Under the pieces are notes generated by a model. That model saw nothing but the letters and a program-made list of their open reading frames with translations, searched no databases and was not told the origin of the DNA. Of a DNA stretch of 64,000 nt, positions 51,935-59,008 are shown one piece after another. Where the stretch lies: assembly GCA_964589825.1 (NCBI GenBank), contig CAZPUS010000013.1, positions 1 through 64,000 of the forward strand, read 5' to 3'. The DNA is from CAZPUS01 sp964589825 (lineage in GTDB: Bacteria > Fibrobacterota > Chitinivibrionia > Chitinivibrionales > WJKA01). A program made the position numbers and the translations under genes. Positions within the stretch are counted from its first letter, which is position 1. Each line of letters starts with the position of its first letter.

Positions 51935-52498
51935 ATGAATGAAGGGACACTTTATATACTTTCGCCGATAGACGATATATGGGCAAGCAACCTGCTCTCC
52001 CCTGTATATAAAAATCTTCAGTACTGGCGCGAGACCGAAGCTACCGGAAGAGACGCACCGGTGGTGCGCACCGAGGAAGGTGTTGCGGTTCGTCCCAATG
52101 AACATGAACAGGTGTCGCGTATACGTGCCTCCCGCGAAACAACTGAAGGTGCGCGCACCCGCACATACGCAAAAGAGCATGAGGCTCATGGCGCACACGA
52201 GGCGTCATATCCATCCGAATCCGATATGCATACAGATACGGGTATAAAGAACGTAAACACCGTTCATACGCTCGAAAAAGCTGCGGAATTCAAAAACAGA
52301 GAGCTCGATACCGCGCATGCACCCGCACGGTATTGCGTGTTCGAAAAAGATAACCGGCTTTACGTCGATGTCGCGTTTCTTGACAGCCAAGGACACGTAA
52401 AAAGCGATAAAATATACCCGCTGTCCGATTACAATGTGACATACTGGCTGGAGAGGTTCAGAAGCGCGAAGGGGCTTCTTGTCAATAAAGAGGGATGA
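51935..52498 (+). CDS. Protein of unknown function with charged central region
   Basis: A 187-residue soluble protein starting at ATG 51935 (AAAGGAAAGAG upstream). The first 35 residues (GTLYILSPIDDIWASNLLSPVY) look ordered, the middle third is hydrophilic and rich in Glu, Arg, Thr, His and Ala, and the last ~60 residues (RYCVFEKDNRLYVDVAFLDSQG ... YPLSDYNVTYWLERF) look like a small beta-rich domain. No signal peptide or membrane helix. I do not recognise a family. Confidence 0.6.
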   Translation: MNEGTLYILSPIDDIWASNLLSPVYKNLQYWRETEATGRDAPVVRTEEGVAVRPNEHEQVSRIRASRETTEGARTRTYAKEHEAHGAHEASYPSESDMHTDTGIKNVNTVHTLEKAAEFKNRELDTAHAPARYCVFEKDNRLYVDVAFLDSQGHVKSDKIYPLSDYNVTYWLERFRSAKGLLVNKEG

Positions 52499-52608
52499 AT
52501 CGCCTTGCGGTCCGCCCGTATAATCCCGCATTACCCCGTAGAATATAGTGAAGACCGAAAGCATACACTCCCGGCCTTCACTCTGAACTGGAGGAAACGC
52601 GAACTACT

Positions 52609-53043
52609 TTATGCCGGCGTCTTAAGCCGTGCGGTCAGAGAGATGTCGACGCCTTTGAGCGCCTGGGATACTGGACAGTTTTGCTTTGCGTCGTTTGCCG
52701 CTTTCTGAAAGTCGGCCTCGTCGATATCCGGCACCTCAGCGTCGGTTTCGAGCTTGACCGATGCGATGGAGAATCCTTCTTCGGTTTTTTCGAGCCGGAC
52801 ATTGGCTGACGTATGTATTGAATCGGGCGCGTACCCGGCGTCTCCCAGCAGTTTGGAAAGTGCCATGGAGAAGCATCCCGCATGTGCACCACCTATGAGT
52901 TCTTCCGGGTTCGTTCCTTTTCCTTCTTCAAAACGGGAACCGAACGAATATTCACCCTCGCACATACCGCTTCCGAGCGATATCGTGCCCTTGCCTTCGG
53001 TAAGGGTACCGTTCCATTGTGCGTGAGAAGTTCTGAGTGGCAT
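52609..53043 (-). CDS. OsmC-family peroxidase-like protein
   Basis: A 144-residue OsmC-type thiol peroxidase. Typical features are the N-terminal AQWNGTLTEGKGTISLGSG strand pair, FEEGKGTNPEELIGGAHAGCFSMALSKLLGDAGY with the first cysteine, and AKQNCPVSQALKGVDISL with the second. ATG 53043 has AAAGGAG 9 nt upstream. The superoxide reductase gene ends at 53081 on the same strand, 37 nt before this start, so the two are likely one operon for oxidative defence. Confidence 0.92.
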   Translation of the reverse strand: MPLRTSHAQWNGTLTEGKGTISLGSGMCEGEYSFGSRFEEGKGTNPEELIGGAHAGCFSMALSKLLGDAGYAPDSIHTSANVRLEKTEEGFSIASVKLETDAEVPDIDEADFQKAANDAKQNCPVSQALKGVDISLTARLKTPA

Positions 53044-53080
53044 ATCGAGCTCCTTTTTTGTGGGCAGGTATAGCGGGGCA

Positions 53081-53482
53081 CTACAGTTGTGCCTCTGCCA
53101 TCCAGTATCCGTGGACATTACAGTTTTCTACGATCGTCACTTTTGAGCCTTTTGTCTGCAGGTGAAAACAGGTCGCCGGGAAAAGGCCCGGAGTGAGTTG
53201 CGTTCGCCCTACATAAGTTTCATCAACATAACAGTCGATAAACTGAATAAAATGTGAATCCTGCATAGGGTGCAGTGTCTCTCCGATACGCACCGTCACA
53301 TCACTGCACTCTTTTTCCGGGATATAGCTGCACGAATGATTGACGGTGATGGACGGAATGTGCTTGGGAGCGGCTTCTTTGCTTTTTTCCTCCGATTCCT
53401 TGAATATGGAATCGTTTTGAGTAAAGGATTTGGACCCGCATACAGGGCACTGACCGGGTGCTTCGTTGAATTCGATGTGGCC
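53081..53482 (-). CDS. Rubredoxin-superoxide reductase (desulfoferrodoxin-like), 5' end in gap
   Basis: Reduces superoxide to peroxide without making oxygen, typical of anaerobes. The visible ~133 residues begin in a rubredoxin/zinc-ribbon module (GHIEFNEAPGQCPVCGSKSF), of which the first CxxC and the start codon lie in the 100-N gap. A charged linker follows, then the superoxide reductase domain: HPMQDSHFIQFIDCYVDE with iron-binding histidines and the C-terminal ENCNVHGYW with the iron-ligand Cys and His. The usual class I/II N-terminal desulforedoxin domain is replaced by this rubrerythrin-type ribbon. It lies upstream of the OsmC-family gene on the same strand. Confidence 0.88.
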   Translation of the reverse strand, partial: GHIEFNEAPGQCPVCGSKSFTQNDSIFKESEEKSKEAAPKHIPSITVNHSCSYIPEKECSDVTVRIGETLHPMQDSHFIQFIDCYVDETYVGRTQLTPGLFPATCFHLQTKGSKVTIVENCNVHGYWMAEAQL

Positions 53483-53582
53483 NNNNNNNNNNNNNNNNNN
53501 NNNNNNNNNNNNNNNNNNNNNNNNNNNNNNNNNNNNNNNNNNNNNNNNNNNNNNNNNNNNNNNNNNNNNNNNNNNNNNNNNN
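53483..53582. other. Assembly gap (100 N)
   Basis: One hundred N, probably a nominal gap size. It hides the start of the superoxide reductase gene (minus) and any promoters between it and the plus-strand gene at 53604. Confidence 0.95.
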
Positions 53583-53603
53583 ATTACCGAAGGGATATCC
53601 AAA

Positions 53604-54548
53604 ATGAGCACACGAGTGCGAAGCAGTATTGTCGCAGTGATAATGATAACGGCTGTGCTGGCGGTGCAGGCCCGCAAGGATCGTTTTACGCAGGTTTGGC
53701 ATCAGGGTGATGCGGAGATCTCAACCTATAGAATCGACGAGATGCGCTACGGAGAATCGCATCGGGGAGTGCGTATAATGATATACGTAGTAGAGCCCAT
53801 GTGTTTCAAATCGCATCTGTGTCCGTATGACTATATAAAACCTGATAATTCGGCTCATCGGCACAAATCGATACAGGTGATGAAACTCAACGACCTGCGC
53901 AAGTTCGCAACGGGAATATACGGCTACAGTGCCATGACATCGGCATTTTCTACGATCGAAGCGAAAAAAGGGGTGCCGCGCATGGCGACCATGAAAGTGG
54001 CATTTACCGCACAGGAATGGTGCGGAACGGTATACGAGCGTATGCTGCGAAAGAAGAAAACGTATACCGGTATGCTGCACAGTTACTTCGAGAGTGAGGG
54101 GGAAACGAGGTATTCGCTGACGCATAACGAGAAGGTGGAAGCGGAAGACAACCTCTGGATCCTGATCCGCGAGCTCAGGGGCGGACTGCTCGCACCGGGT
54201 GAGAGCAAAAAAATGCGTATTATCCCTTCGAAGTGGAGTAGGCGAAAAACACATGCCGAACCAAAGATAGAAACAGTCGAATTACAAAAGAGCACACCGC
54301 AGGAGCAAAAAACCGCACTCGGTTCTATCCAGGCGCATCGATTTACCTGGAGCGGCCCGCGCGGAACCACCGCTGTGTGGGTCGAAAAAGCCTATCCCCA
54401 CCGAATTCTTTCCTGGAAAGAGGCGGACGGATCGACCGGCGAGATTATGGCATCCCGCAGGGAGAAATACTGGGAGCAGAACACCGGCGAGTATCGTCCG
54501 ATGCGCGATACACTGCAGCTTTTTATGCCGGAGATCGAAACACAATGA
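53604..54548 (+). CDS. Exported protein of unknown function
   Basis: A 314-residue protein with an N-terminal signal (SSIVAVIMITAVLAVQA). The body FTQVWHQGDAEISTYRIDEMRYGESHRGVRIMIYVVEPM, LNDLRKFATGIYGYSAMTSAFSTIE and FTAQEWCGTVYERM resembles a periplasmic family common in Bacteroidota that databases often label 'septum formation inhibitor Maf'; it has none of the Maf nucleotide-pyrophosphatase motifs, so that label would be wrong. The C-terminal third (TWSGPRGTTAVWVEKAYPHRILSWK) looks like a LolA/DUF3108-type beta sheet. The biochemical role is unknown. A gap lies 21 nt upstream, so the promoter is not visible. Confidence 0.72.
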   Translation: MSTRVRSSIVAVIMITAVLAVQARKDRFTQVWHQGDAEISTYRIDEMRYGESHRGVRIMIYVVEPMCFKSHLCPYDYIKPDNSAHRHKSIQVMKLNDLRKFATGIYGYSAMTSAFSTIEAKKGVPRMATMKVAFTAQEWCGTVYERMLRKKKTYTGMLHSYFESEGETRYSLTHNEKVEAEDNLWILIRELRGGLLAPGESKKMRIIPSKWSRRKTHAEPKIETVELQKSTPQEQKTALGSIQAHRFTWSGPRGTTAVWVEKAYPHRILSWKEADGSTGEIMASRREKYWEQNTGEYRPMRDTLQLFMPEIETQ

Positions 54549-54655
54549 GTATGCGTGGTTAATGGGGGGGGGCGGGTCTCTCCCGGCAGCATGCCTGGTA
54601 CTGCGCAGCATGACCATACTATAACACTGCATGTGTGTAAGAGAGCGATGTCGTA

Positions 54656-56695
54656 ATGCAACAGATGAACCTGCCATTTTTGCGTATTCATACCGTGCTC
54701 ATTGGTGGTCTCGGGGTGGGGCTTCTTTCACTTACCGCACTGCACAGCTATCTGTTGTTTCATACCCTTGCCGAAACCTTCAGTATCGTGATTTCCTGCG
54801 GTATATTTATTGTCGCCTGGCACACAAGAAAAATCGCTGATAATTCTCTTCTTCTGTTTCTTGGCACCGCATATCTGTTTGTGGGACTCATTGACTATCT
54901 GCATACCATGGCGTATCCGGGTATGCAGGTTTTTTCCGATATGGAAGGGCATTACGGAGTACAGTTGTGGATTGCAGCCAGGTACCTGGAAAGCGGTGCA
55001 CTGCTTGTCTCGCCGCTTTTTCTGACCCGAAGGATCAGAAGCGGAATCGTTTTCGGAATCTTTACCGCCATTACCGCGCTGATCCTGGTTTCGATATTCA
55101 TGCTGGATATGTTTCCCCGGTGTTATATCGAGGGGCAGGGACTTACGGTATTTAAAATCGTGAGTGAAGTGATTATATCCGGTATGTTTATTGTATCGGC
55201 GCTGGTGTGGTATCTGCATCGCAAAAAAGTCGAAACCGAGGTCATGTGGTATTTAATCGCGGCGGCATGCATATCCGCAACGTCAGAGATTTTGTTCAGT
55301 GCATACACGGATGTGTTCGGTGTGCTCAATTTTGCGGGTCACGTGCTCAAAATCGCCTCGTTTTTCGTGGTTTACAGAGCGGTAATAGCGGTGCAGCTGG
55401 AAAGACCCTTTGCCACTATTTTCAGGGCCCTTAAGGGACGGGAGGCTGACCTGAAGATTACAAAAGGATCGCTGGAAAAAGAGATCCGGGAAAAGGACCG
55501 TGAGCTTCAATATCGCCAGCAGGCGCTGGAGGAGATATATGCAATTGCCACCATGCAGCACCATACACTTCAGAAACTCAATGACCGTCTTGCGCAGAGC
55601 ATCGCACGAATTCTCGGCACTCCGCTGGTGGTACTCTATCAGTTGCAGAAGGAGAAAATCGGCATAATTTCCCGGGTAGTGCATAATGAGCTTGTCGATC
55701 CCCGGGGGCTCGAGGTTCCCTGTCCCGTATGTAAAGCAATGCTGAAAAAGGGAACCCCTGTGGTTCATCATGGTGATTTGCGACATAATTATTCCGACTA
55801 TCCGTGTTTTAAGAAAGGTGAATTCAAATCGTATCTCGGCGTCCCGATTATAAATCGCAACGGCGAGCGTATGGGTGCGGTGTGCATACTCGATACTGCA
55901 CAAAGAGAATTCAGAGAAAACGAGATTCATCTGGTCGATATTTTTTCGCGCTACATTGCCGAGGAGATCAACAGGAAAAATCTGGAATATGAACTGCGAA
56001 GTGCAAAAGAGATACGGCTGCTGGGCCAGCTTACATCCGGCGTGGCGCATGAGGTAAGAAATCCACTCAACGCGCTTGCCACCGTAAGCGACGCATTTGC
56101 AAAAAAGATCGGGGATGACGAGGAATACAAACCGTATATCGAACACATAAAAAAGCAGGTCGAGCGGCTTTCACTGCTTATGGAGGATCTGCTGGCATTC
56201 GGCAGGCCGGTACGCCGTGCCGATTTCACGCGTATCGCGGTCGGCGATCTGGTAGAGGAGGCACTCGAAAACTGGCGCCAGAGCGCAGAAATCGGTGAGC
56301 GGGATGTGGTGTTTCATACCCCGCACTGGAAAGAAATCGGCAAATGGACGGTACGTGTGGACGAGGCAAGAATGCAGCAGGTAATTACCAATATTCTCGA
56401 CAATGCGATTCATCATACCGCCGAGGATGGACACATCGAAATAACCCTGCAGCAGGTAACGGACGGATATGTGGAGATTCGTATCCGTGATGACGGTACA
56501 GGAATCTCCCGGGAAGCGGAGGATAAACTCTTCTCCCCGTTTTACAGTACCAGAGCGGCCGGTACGGGACTGGGGCTCAGTATCGTAAAAAGCAAGGTGG
56601 AGAATCACGGAGGTTCGGTACGGATTTTTAATAACGATTCCGCGCCGGGGGCCACCGTAGTGGTCGAATTGCCCCTTGCGTCACCGCAGGGCTAA
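54656..56695 (+). CDS. Membrane sensor histidine kinase, MASE3-like/GAF/HisKA/HATPase
   Basis: A 679-residue kinase. Residues ~10-250 form seven to eight helices with the MASE3-type pattern FLGTAYLFVGLIDYLHTMAYPGM and ARYLESGALLVSPLF. A short coiled coil leads to a GAF domain (~residues 300-440) containing CPVCKAML and YLGVPIINRNGERMGAVCILD. The HisKA domain has phospho-acceptor His465 in SGVAHEVRNPLNALATV; the ATPase domain has N-box NILDNAIHHTAEDG, G1 IRDDGTGIS and G2 GTGLGLSIVKSKV. It autophosphorylates and passes phosphate to a response regulator. The receiver gene at 56692-57066 is convergent and overlaps its stop by 4 nt, making it a likely but not certain partner. Confidence 0.93.
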   Translation: MQQMNLPFLRIHTVLIGGLGVGLLSLTALHSYLLFHTLAETFSIVISCGIFIVAWHTRKIADNSLLLFLGTAYLFVGLIDYLHTMAYPGMQVFSDMEGHYGVQLWIAARYLESGALLVSPLFLTRRIRSGIVFGIFTAITALILVSIFMLDMFPRCYIEGQGLTVFKIVSEVIISGMFIVSALVWYLHRKKVETEVMWYLIAAACISATSEILFSAYTDVFGVLNFAGHVLKIASFFVVYRAVIAVQLERPFATIFRALKGREADLKITKGSLEKEIREKDRELQYRQQALEEIYAIATMQHHTLQKLNDRLAQSIARILGTPLVVLYQLQKEKIGIISRVVHNELVDPRGLEVPCPVCKAMLKKGTPVVHHGDLRHNYSDYPCFKKGEFKSYLGVPIINRNGERMGAVCILDTAQREFRENEIHLVDIFSRYIAEEINRKNLEYELRSAKEIRLLGQLTSGVAHEVRNPLNALATVSDAFAKKIGDDEEYKPYIEHIKKQVERLSLLMEDLLAFGRPVRRADFTRIAVGDLVEEALENWRQSAEIGERDVVFHTPHWKEIGKWTVRVDEARMQQVITNILDNAIHHTAEDGHIEITLQQVTDGYVEIRIRDDGTGISREAEDKLFSPFYSTRAAGTGLGLSIVKSKVENHGGSVRIFNNDSAPGATVVVELPLASPQG

Positions 56696-57066
56696 AGTAT
56701 ACCGAGTTCGTGAAGGTCCTCGCCGATTCGTTTGGGCGAAACCGGTTTTTCGAAGTACCGATCGGCTCCCAGGTGCATTACCTCGTCTTTTATCGATTCC
56801 CTGCCATAGGCGGTCATGACGATGATTTTGGAGTCGGGATTTTGCGTTTTCATCTCTTTGAGCACCGTATATCCGTCAAAATCTTCACTCCCGGTCAGGC
56901 GCACATCGATTATCCCGGCGTCAAAGCGTTGTTGTGACATAAGCTCACGCGCCTGTGTGAGTGAGCCGGCACCATATACCGAGATACCGGGATCGGAGAA
57001 AAAGGCGATAAAGGCGAATAGTACGGCATCTTCATCGTCAACGATCAGTAGGTTCTTTTCCTGCAT
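56692..57066 (-). CDS. Single-domain response regulator
   Basis: A 124-residue receiver with Asp10/Asp11 in LIVDDEDA, phospho-acceptor Asp54 in GIIDVRLTG, the Thr of VMTAYGRES and Lys in YFEKPVSP. There is no output domain. ATG 57066 gives MQEKNLLIVDDE; GGGA lies upstream. It converges with the histidine kinase gene (4 nt overlap of the two stop codons), a tail-to-tail arrangement that is unusual for a kinase-regulator pair. The second receiver at 32957-33346 is only distantly similar. Confidence 0.92.
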   Translation of the reverse strand: MQEKNLLIVDDEDAVLFAFIAFFSDPGISVYGAGSLTQARELMSQQRFDAGIIDVRLTGSEDFDGYTVLKEMKTQNPDSKIIVMTAYGRESIKDEVMHLGADRYFEKPVSPKRIGEDLHELGIL

Positions 57067-57395
57067 AGGGATGCGGCGTCTTTTATGGTGGATACGTCTA
57101 TAGGAACGAATATTCTTCCGACCTTCTGCGAATATAATAACATACAACAATGACTGTGTCAACCCCTTTTCATATGTAACTGCAAATGTCAAGCATCGCG
57201 GCTCTCATTACTGCATATTACGCAAACAAAATCGCGCAGTTCAGGTAAAAGCTGGATACAGCCGCAATAATGGACTTTTTCTTTTTATCCGAACACGAAT
57301 GATTAGGGCAATATTCTCAAAATTGCGAAAAACTTTTTATTTTTGAAAAAAGCAACAAAGCAATGTGAGAAGATAAAGAACGATTATCTGCATGA

Positions 57396-57411
57396 CACCA
57401 GCAGGCTGGTG
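57396..57411. promoter_or_regulatory. 16 bp palindrome, candidate enhancer-binding site
   Basis: CACCAGC-AG-GCTGGTG, perfect 7 bp arms, ~200 bp upstream of the predicted sigma-54 transcription start. Position and symmetry fit an activator (bEBP) upstream site. No T-run follows on either strand, so a terminator is unlikely. Confidence 0.45.
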
Positions 57412-57477
57412 AAAAACGCATTCTCTTAGTGCAATGGATCGGGCAGGGGAACTCGTATCGTTGTTTCCTCCGGGCCT

Positions 57478-57488
57478 GCACTATGTGC
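57478..57488. promoter_or_regulatory. GCAC-TAT-GTGC palindrome, second candidate activator site
   Basis: Perfect 4 bp arms around 3 nt, ~125-135 bp upstream of the predicted start. The half-sites recall NtrC sites (GCAC...GTGC), but the spacing is shorter. Confidence 0.3.
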
Positions 57489-57586
57489 GAGGTCACGAAT
57501 AACGAGCGATACCAATGAAAGCCGGCTTAAGAGTTTTTCAGAGAACACACGCAGGTGTGGGGCCATAGTACACACGTATACGGTGA

Positions 57587-57603
57587 TTGGCACAGCATTT
57601 GCA
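57587..57603 (+). promoter_or_regulatory. Sigma-54 (RpoN) promoter of rubrerythrin operon
   Basis: TTGGCAC-AGCAT-TTGCA matches the -24/-12 consensus (TTGGCAC, five bases, TTGCA) at every core position, with GG and GC ten bases apart. Predicted transcription start is near 57614, ~95 nt before the rubrerythrin ATG. An NtrC-family activator gene lies at 62040-63392. Confidence 0.75.
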
Positions 57604-57708
57604 TCCGATTTTGTATACGCGACAGCGGGTTTATACAGTATGTACTGCTGCCTGCAAATATGGAAACTATAGTATATATCATTACACCTTCATAAGGAGT
57701 GAGAACTC

Positions 57709-58260
57709 ATGCTGCACGATATGACGGCAGAACACCTGCGCAATGCGTACGGAGGGGAATCTATGGCACATATGCGCTATTCAATCTGGTCCAATGTAGC
57801 TGAAACCGAAGGCTATCCCAATGTGGGGCGTATGTTTCGTGCGATCGCGTATGCGGAAACCGTACATGCCGGTAACCACTTTAATGCTCACGGAGAGGTT
57901 TCCGGTGCGTTTACCGCAAATTCGGCAGGGATTTTCGGAGTGGGCACTACGTCGGAAAACCTGCAGGGGGGGATCGATGGAGAGACCTTCGAGATAAACG
58001 AAATGTATCCCGTCTATCTCAATGCAGCCGATTTCCAGGGCGAAAAAGAGGCAAAACGCAGTTTCCATTATGCACTTTCCGCGGAAAAGATTCATGCAGC
58101 AATGTATCAGCAGGCAAAACAGGCGGTAGACGAAGGAAAAGACGTGTCACTCGAAGCCGTTTCCATTTGTGATAACTGCGGCTATACGGTCGAAGGGGAT
58201 ATCCCGGAAAAATGTCCTATCTGCGGGGTAGGCAGAGATAAGTTTACCACTTTTGAATGA
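57709..58260 (+). CDS. rbr: Rubrerythrin
   Basis: A 183-residue di-iron peroxidase of anaerobes: reduces hydrogen peroxide with electrons from rubredoxin or ferredoxin. The ferritin-like domain has AYGGESMAHMRYSIW, AIAYAETVHAGNHF and FHYALSAEKIHAAMY, the paired Glu/His ligand helices. The C-terminal rubredoxin domain has CDNCGYTVEGDIPEKCPICG with its four cysteines. AAGGAGTGAG lies before ATG 57709. It is the first gene after the sigma-54 promoter and overlaps the CBM48 gene by ATGA. Confidence 0.97.
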   Translation: MLHDMTAEHLRNAYGGESMAHMRYSIWSNVAETEGYPNVGRMFRAIAYAETVHAGNHFNAHGEVSGAFTANSAGIFGVGTTSENLQGGIDGETFEINEMYPVYLNAADFQGEKEAKRSFHYALSAEKIHAAMYQQAKQAVDEGKDVSLEAVSICDNCGYTVEGDIPEKCPICGVGRDKFTTFE

Positions 58261-58565
58261 ATGATCCAGACAAGGAAAAACCTATGGCTACCACCTCACA
58301 AAAAAAACGGGTGACATTCGAGTACCGGGGCTCGCCGGATGACGAAGTATACCTCAGCGGATCGCCGTGGCAATGGGATCCGCAGGCAAAACGCATGAAA
58401 CAGGGGGACGGTCGCGGGCACTTTTCAAGGTCTGTGTTGTTGCCCCCGGGAAAATACGAATACAAGTACAGGGTAAACGGGAGGTGGTGTGTGGATCCGG
58501 AAAATGCCTGCCGCTGGACGGTTAATCCCTACGGAACACTGAACAATATAATTGAGGTGAAATAG
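58257..58565 (+). CDS. Small CBM48 (glycogen-binding/AMPK-beta-like) protein
   Basis: A 102-residue protein consisting almost only of a family 48 carbohydrate-binding module: VTFEYRGSPDDEVYLSGSPWQWDPQAKRMKQGDGRGHFSRSVLLPPGKYEYKYRVNGRWCVDPENA and NNIIEV carry the A-x-x-V-x-L-x-G-x-F-N-x-W, L-P-x-G-x-Y-x-Y-K-F and W-x-x-D-P motifs. It binds alpha-glucan such as glycogen. There is no enzyme domain or signal peptide. It starts at the ATGA overlap with rubrerythrin (ATG 58257; ATG 58284 is also possible), so it is co-translated with an oxygen-defence enzyme, an odd partnership. Confidence 0.88.
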   Translation: MNDPDKEKPMATTSQKKRVTFEYRGSPDDEVYLSGSPWQWDPQAKRMKQGDGRGHFSRSVLLPPGKYEYKYRVNGRWCVDPENACRWTVNPYGTLNNIIEVK

Positions 58566-58611
58566 CCGCGGTGATAACGGAATCAGCAACAGCAACCATG
58601 GAGGTAATACT

Positions 58612-58800
58612 ATGAAAGCGATGGTAAAAGAAGACGTGTGTATCGGGTGTGAGTTGTGTGCCCAGACATGTCCCGAAGTATTCGAGATGCGCGGGGATGT
58701 CGCAGTCGCCACGGTCGACAGTGTTCCCAGCGGACAGGAGGATGGCGCACGACAGGCTGCGGAGGATTGCCCGGTCGAAGCGATCGTAATCGAAGAGTAA
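58612..58800 (+). CDS. [4Fe-4S] ferredoxin
   Basis: A 62-residue single-cluster ferredoxin: CIGCELCAQTCPEVFEM gives Cys10, Cys13 and Cys16 (plus Cys20), and DCPVEAIVIEE near the end gives the last ligand. The type matches Thermotoga/Desulfovibrio-like small ferredoxins, which carry one electron at low potential. GGAGG lies 8 nt upstream of the ATG. It sits between rubrerythrin/CBM48 and korAB, so it is the natural electron acceptor of the oxidoreductase and a possible donor to rubrerythrin. Confidence 0.95.
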   Translation: MKAMVKEDVCIGCELCAQTCPEVFEMRGDVAVATVDSVPSGQEDGARQAAEDCPVEAIVIEE

Positions 58801-58969
58801 AAAAATGATCTTACCGATGTGCTTCGGGATCCGGGCAGACATACCTTTCCGGGGAGTTTTCTGGAGGGGTGTTCGGTGAGAAGCGCCGATAGATAAGTAT
58901 AGTAGAAAGGGGAACCAGGTATATCGGTATTCGATTCGTTTTTTGAGCATTTATAACAGGAGGCTTTTA

Positions 58970-59008
58970 ATGAAAATGACTACTATAAGGAGGAGACGGT
59001 GGATATAA
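58970..59008 (+). CDS. Possible 12-codon leader peptide overlapping korA start
   Basis: ATG at 58970 has a perfect AGGAGG six bases upstream and encodes MKMTTIRRRRWI before TAA at 59006-59008. The frame runs over the korA ribosome binding site (AAGGAGGAG) and its GTG start at 58999 in another frame. Translation of the leader could couple to, or modulate, korA initiation. A chance frame beside a duplicated ribosome binding site is the alternative. Confidence 0.3.
   Translation: MKMTTIRRRRWI

Larger units (their letters stand above)
57067..57708. other. Long regulatory intergenic region upstream of rubrerythrin operon
   Basis: 642 bp divergent between the receiver gene and rubrerythrin. It contains a near-perfect sigma-54 promoter (57587-57603), a 16 bp palindrome (57396-57411) and a GCAC-TAT-GTGC palindrome (57478-57488) at enhancer-like distances. 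Inverted arms AGTGCA/TGCACT (57428-57433 and 57477-57482) enclose 43 nt. No coding gene is seen. Confidence 0.6.

Noticed and set aside
57396..57411. Rho-independent terminator at the 16 bp palindrome
   Set aside because: The hairpin is followed by A-run or mixed sequence, not T-run, in the direction of the nearby genes.
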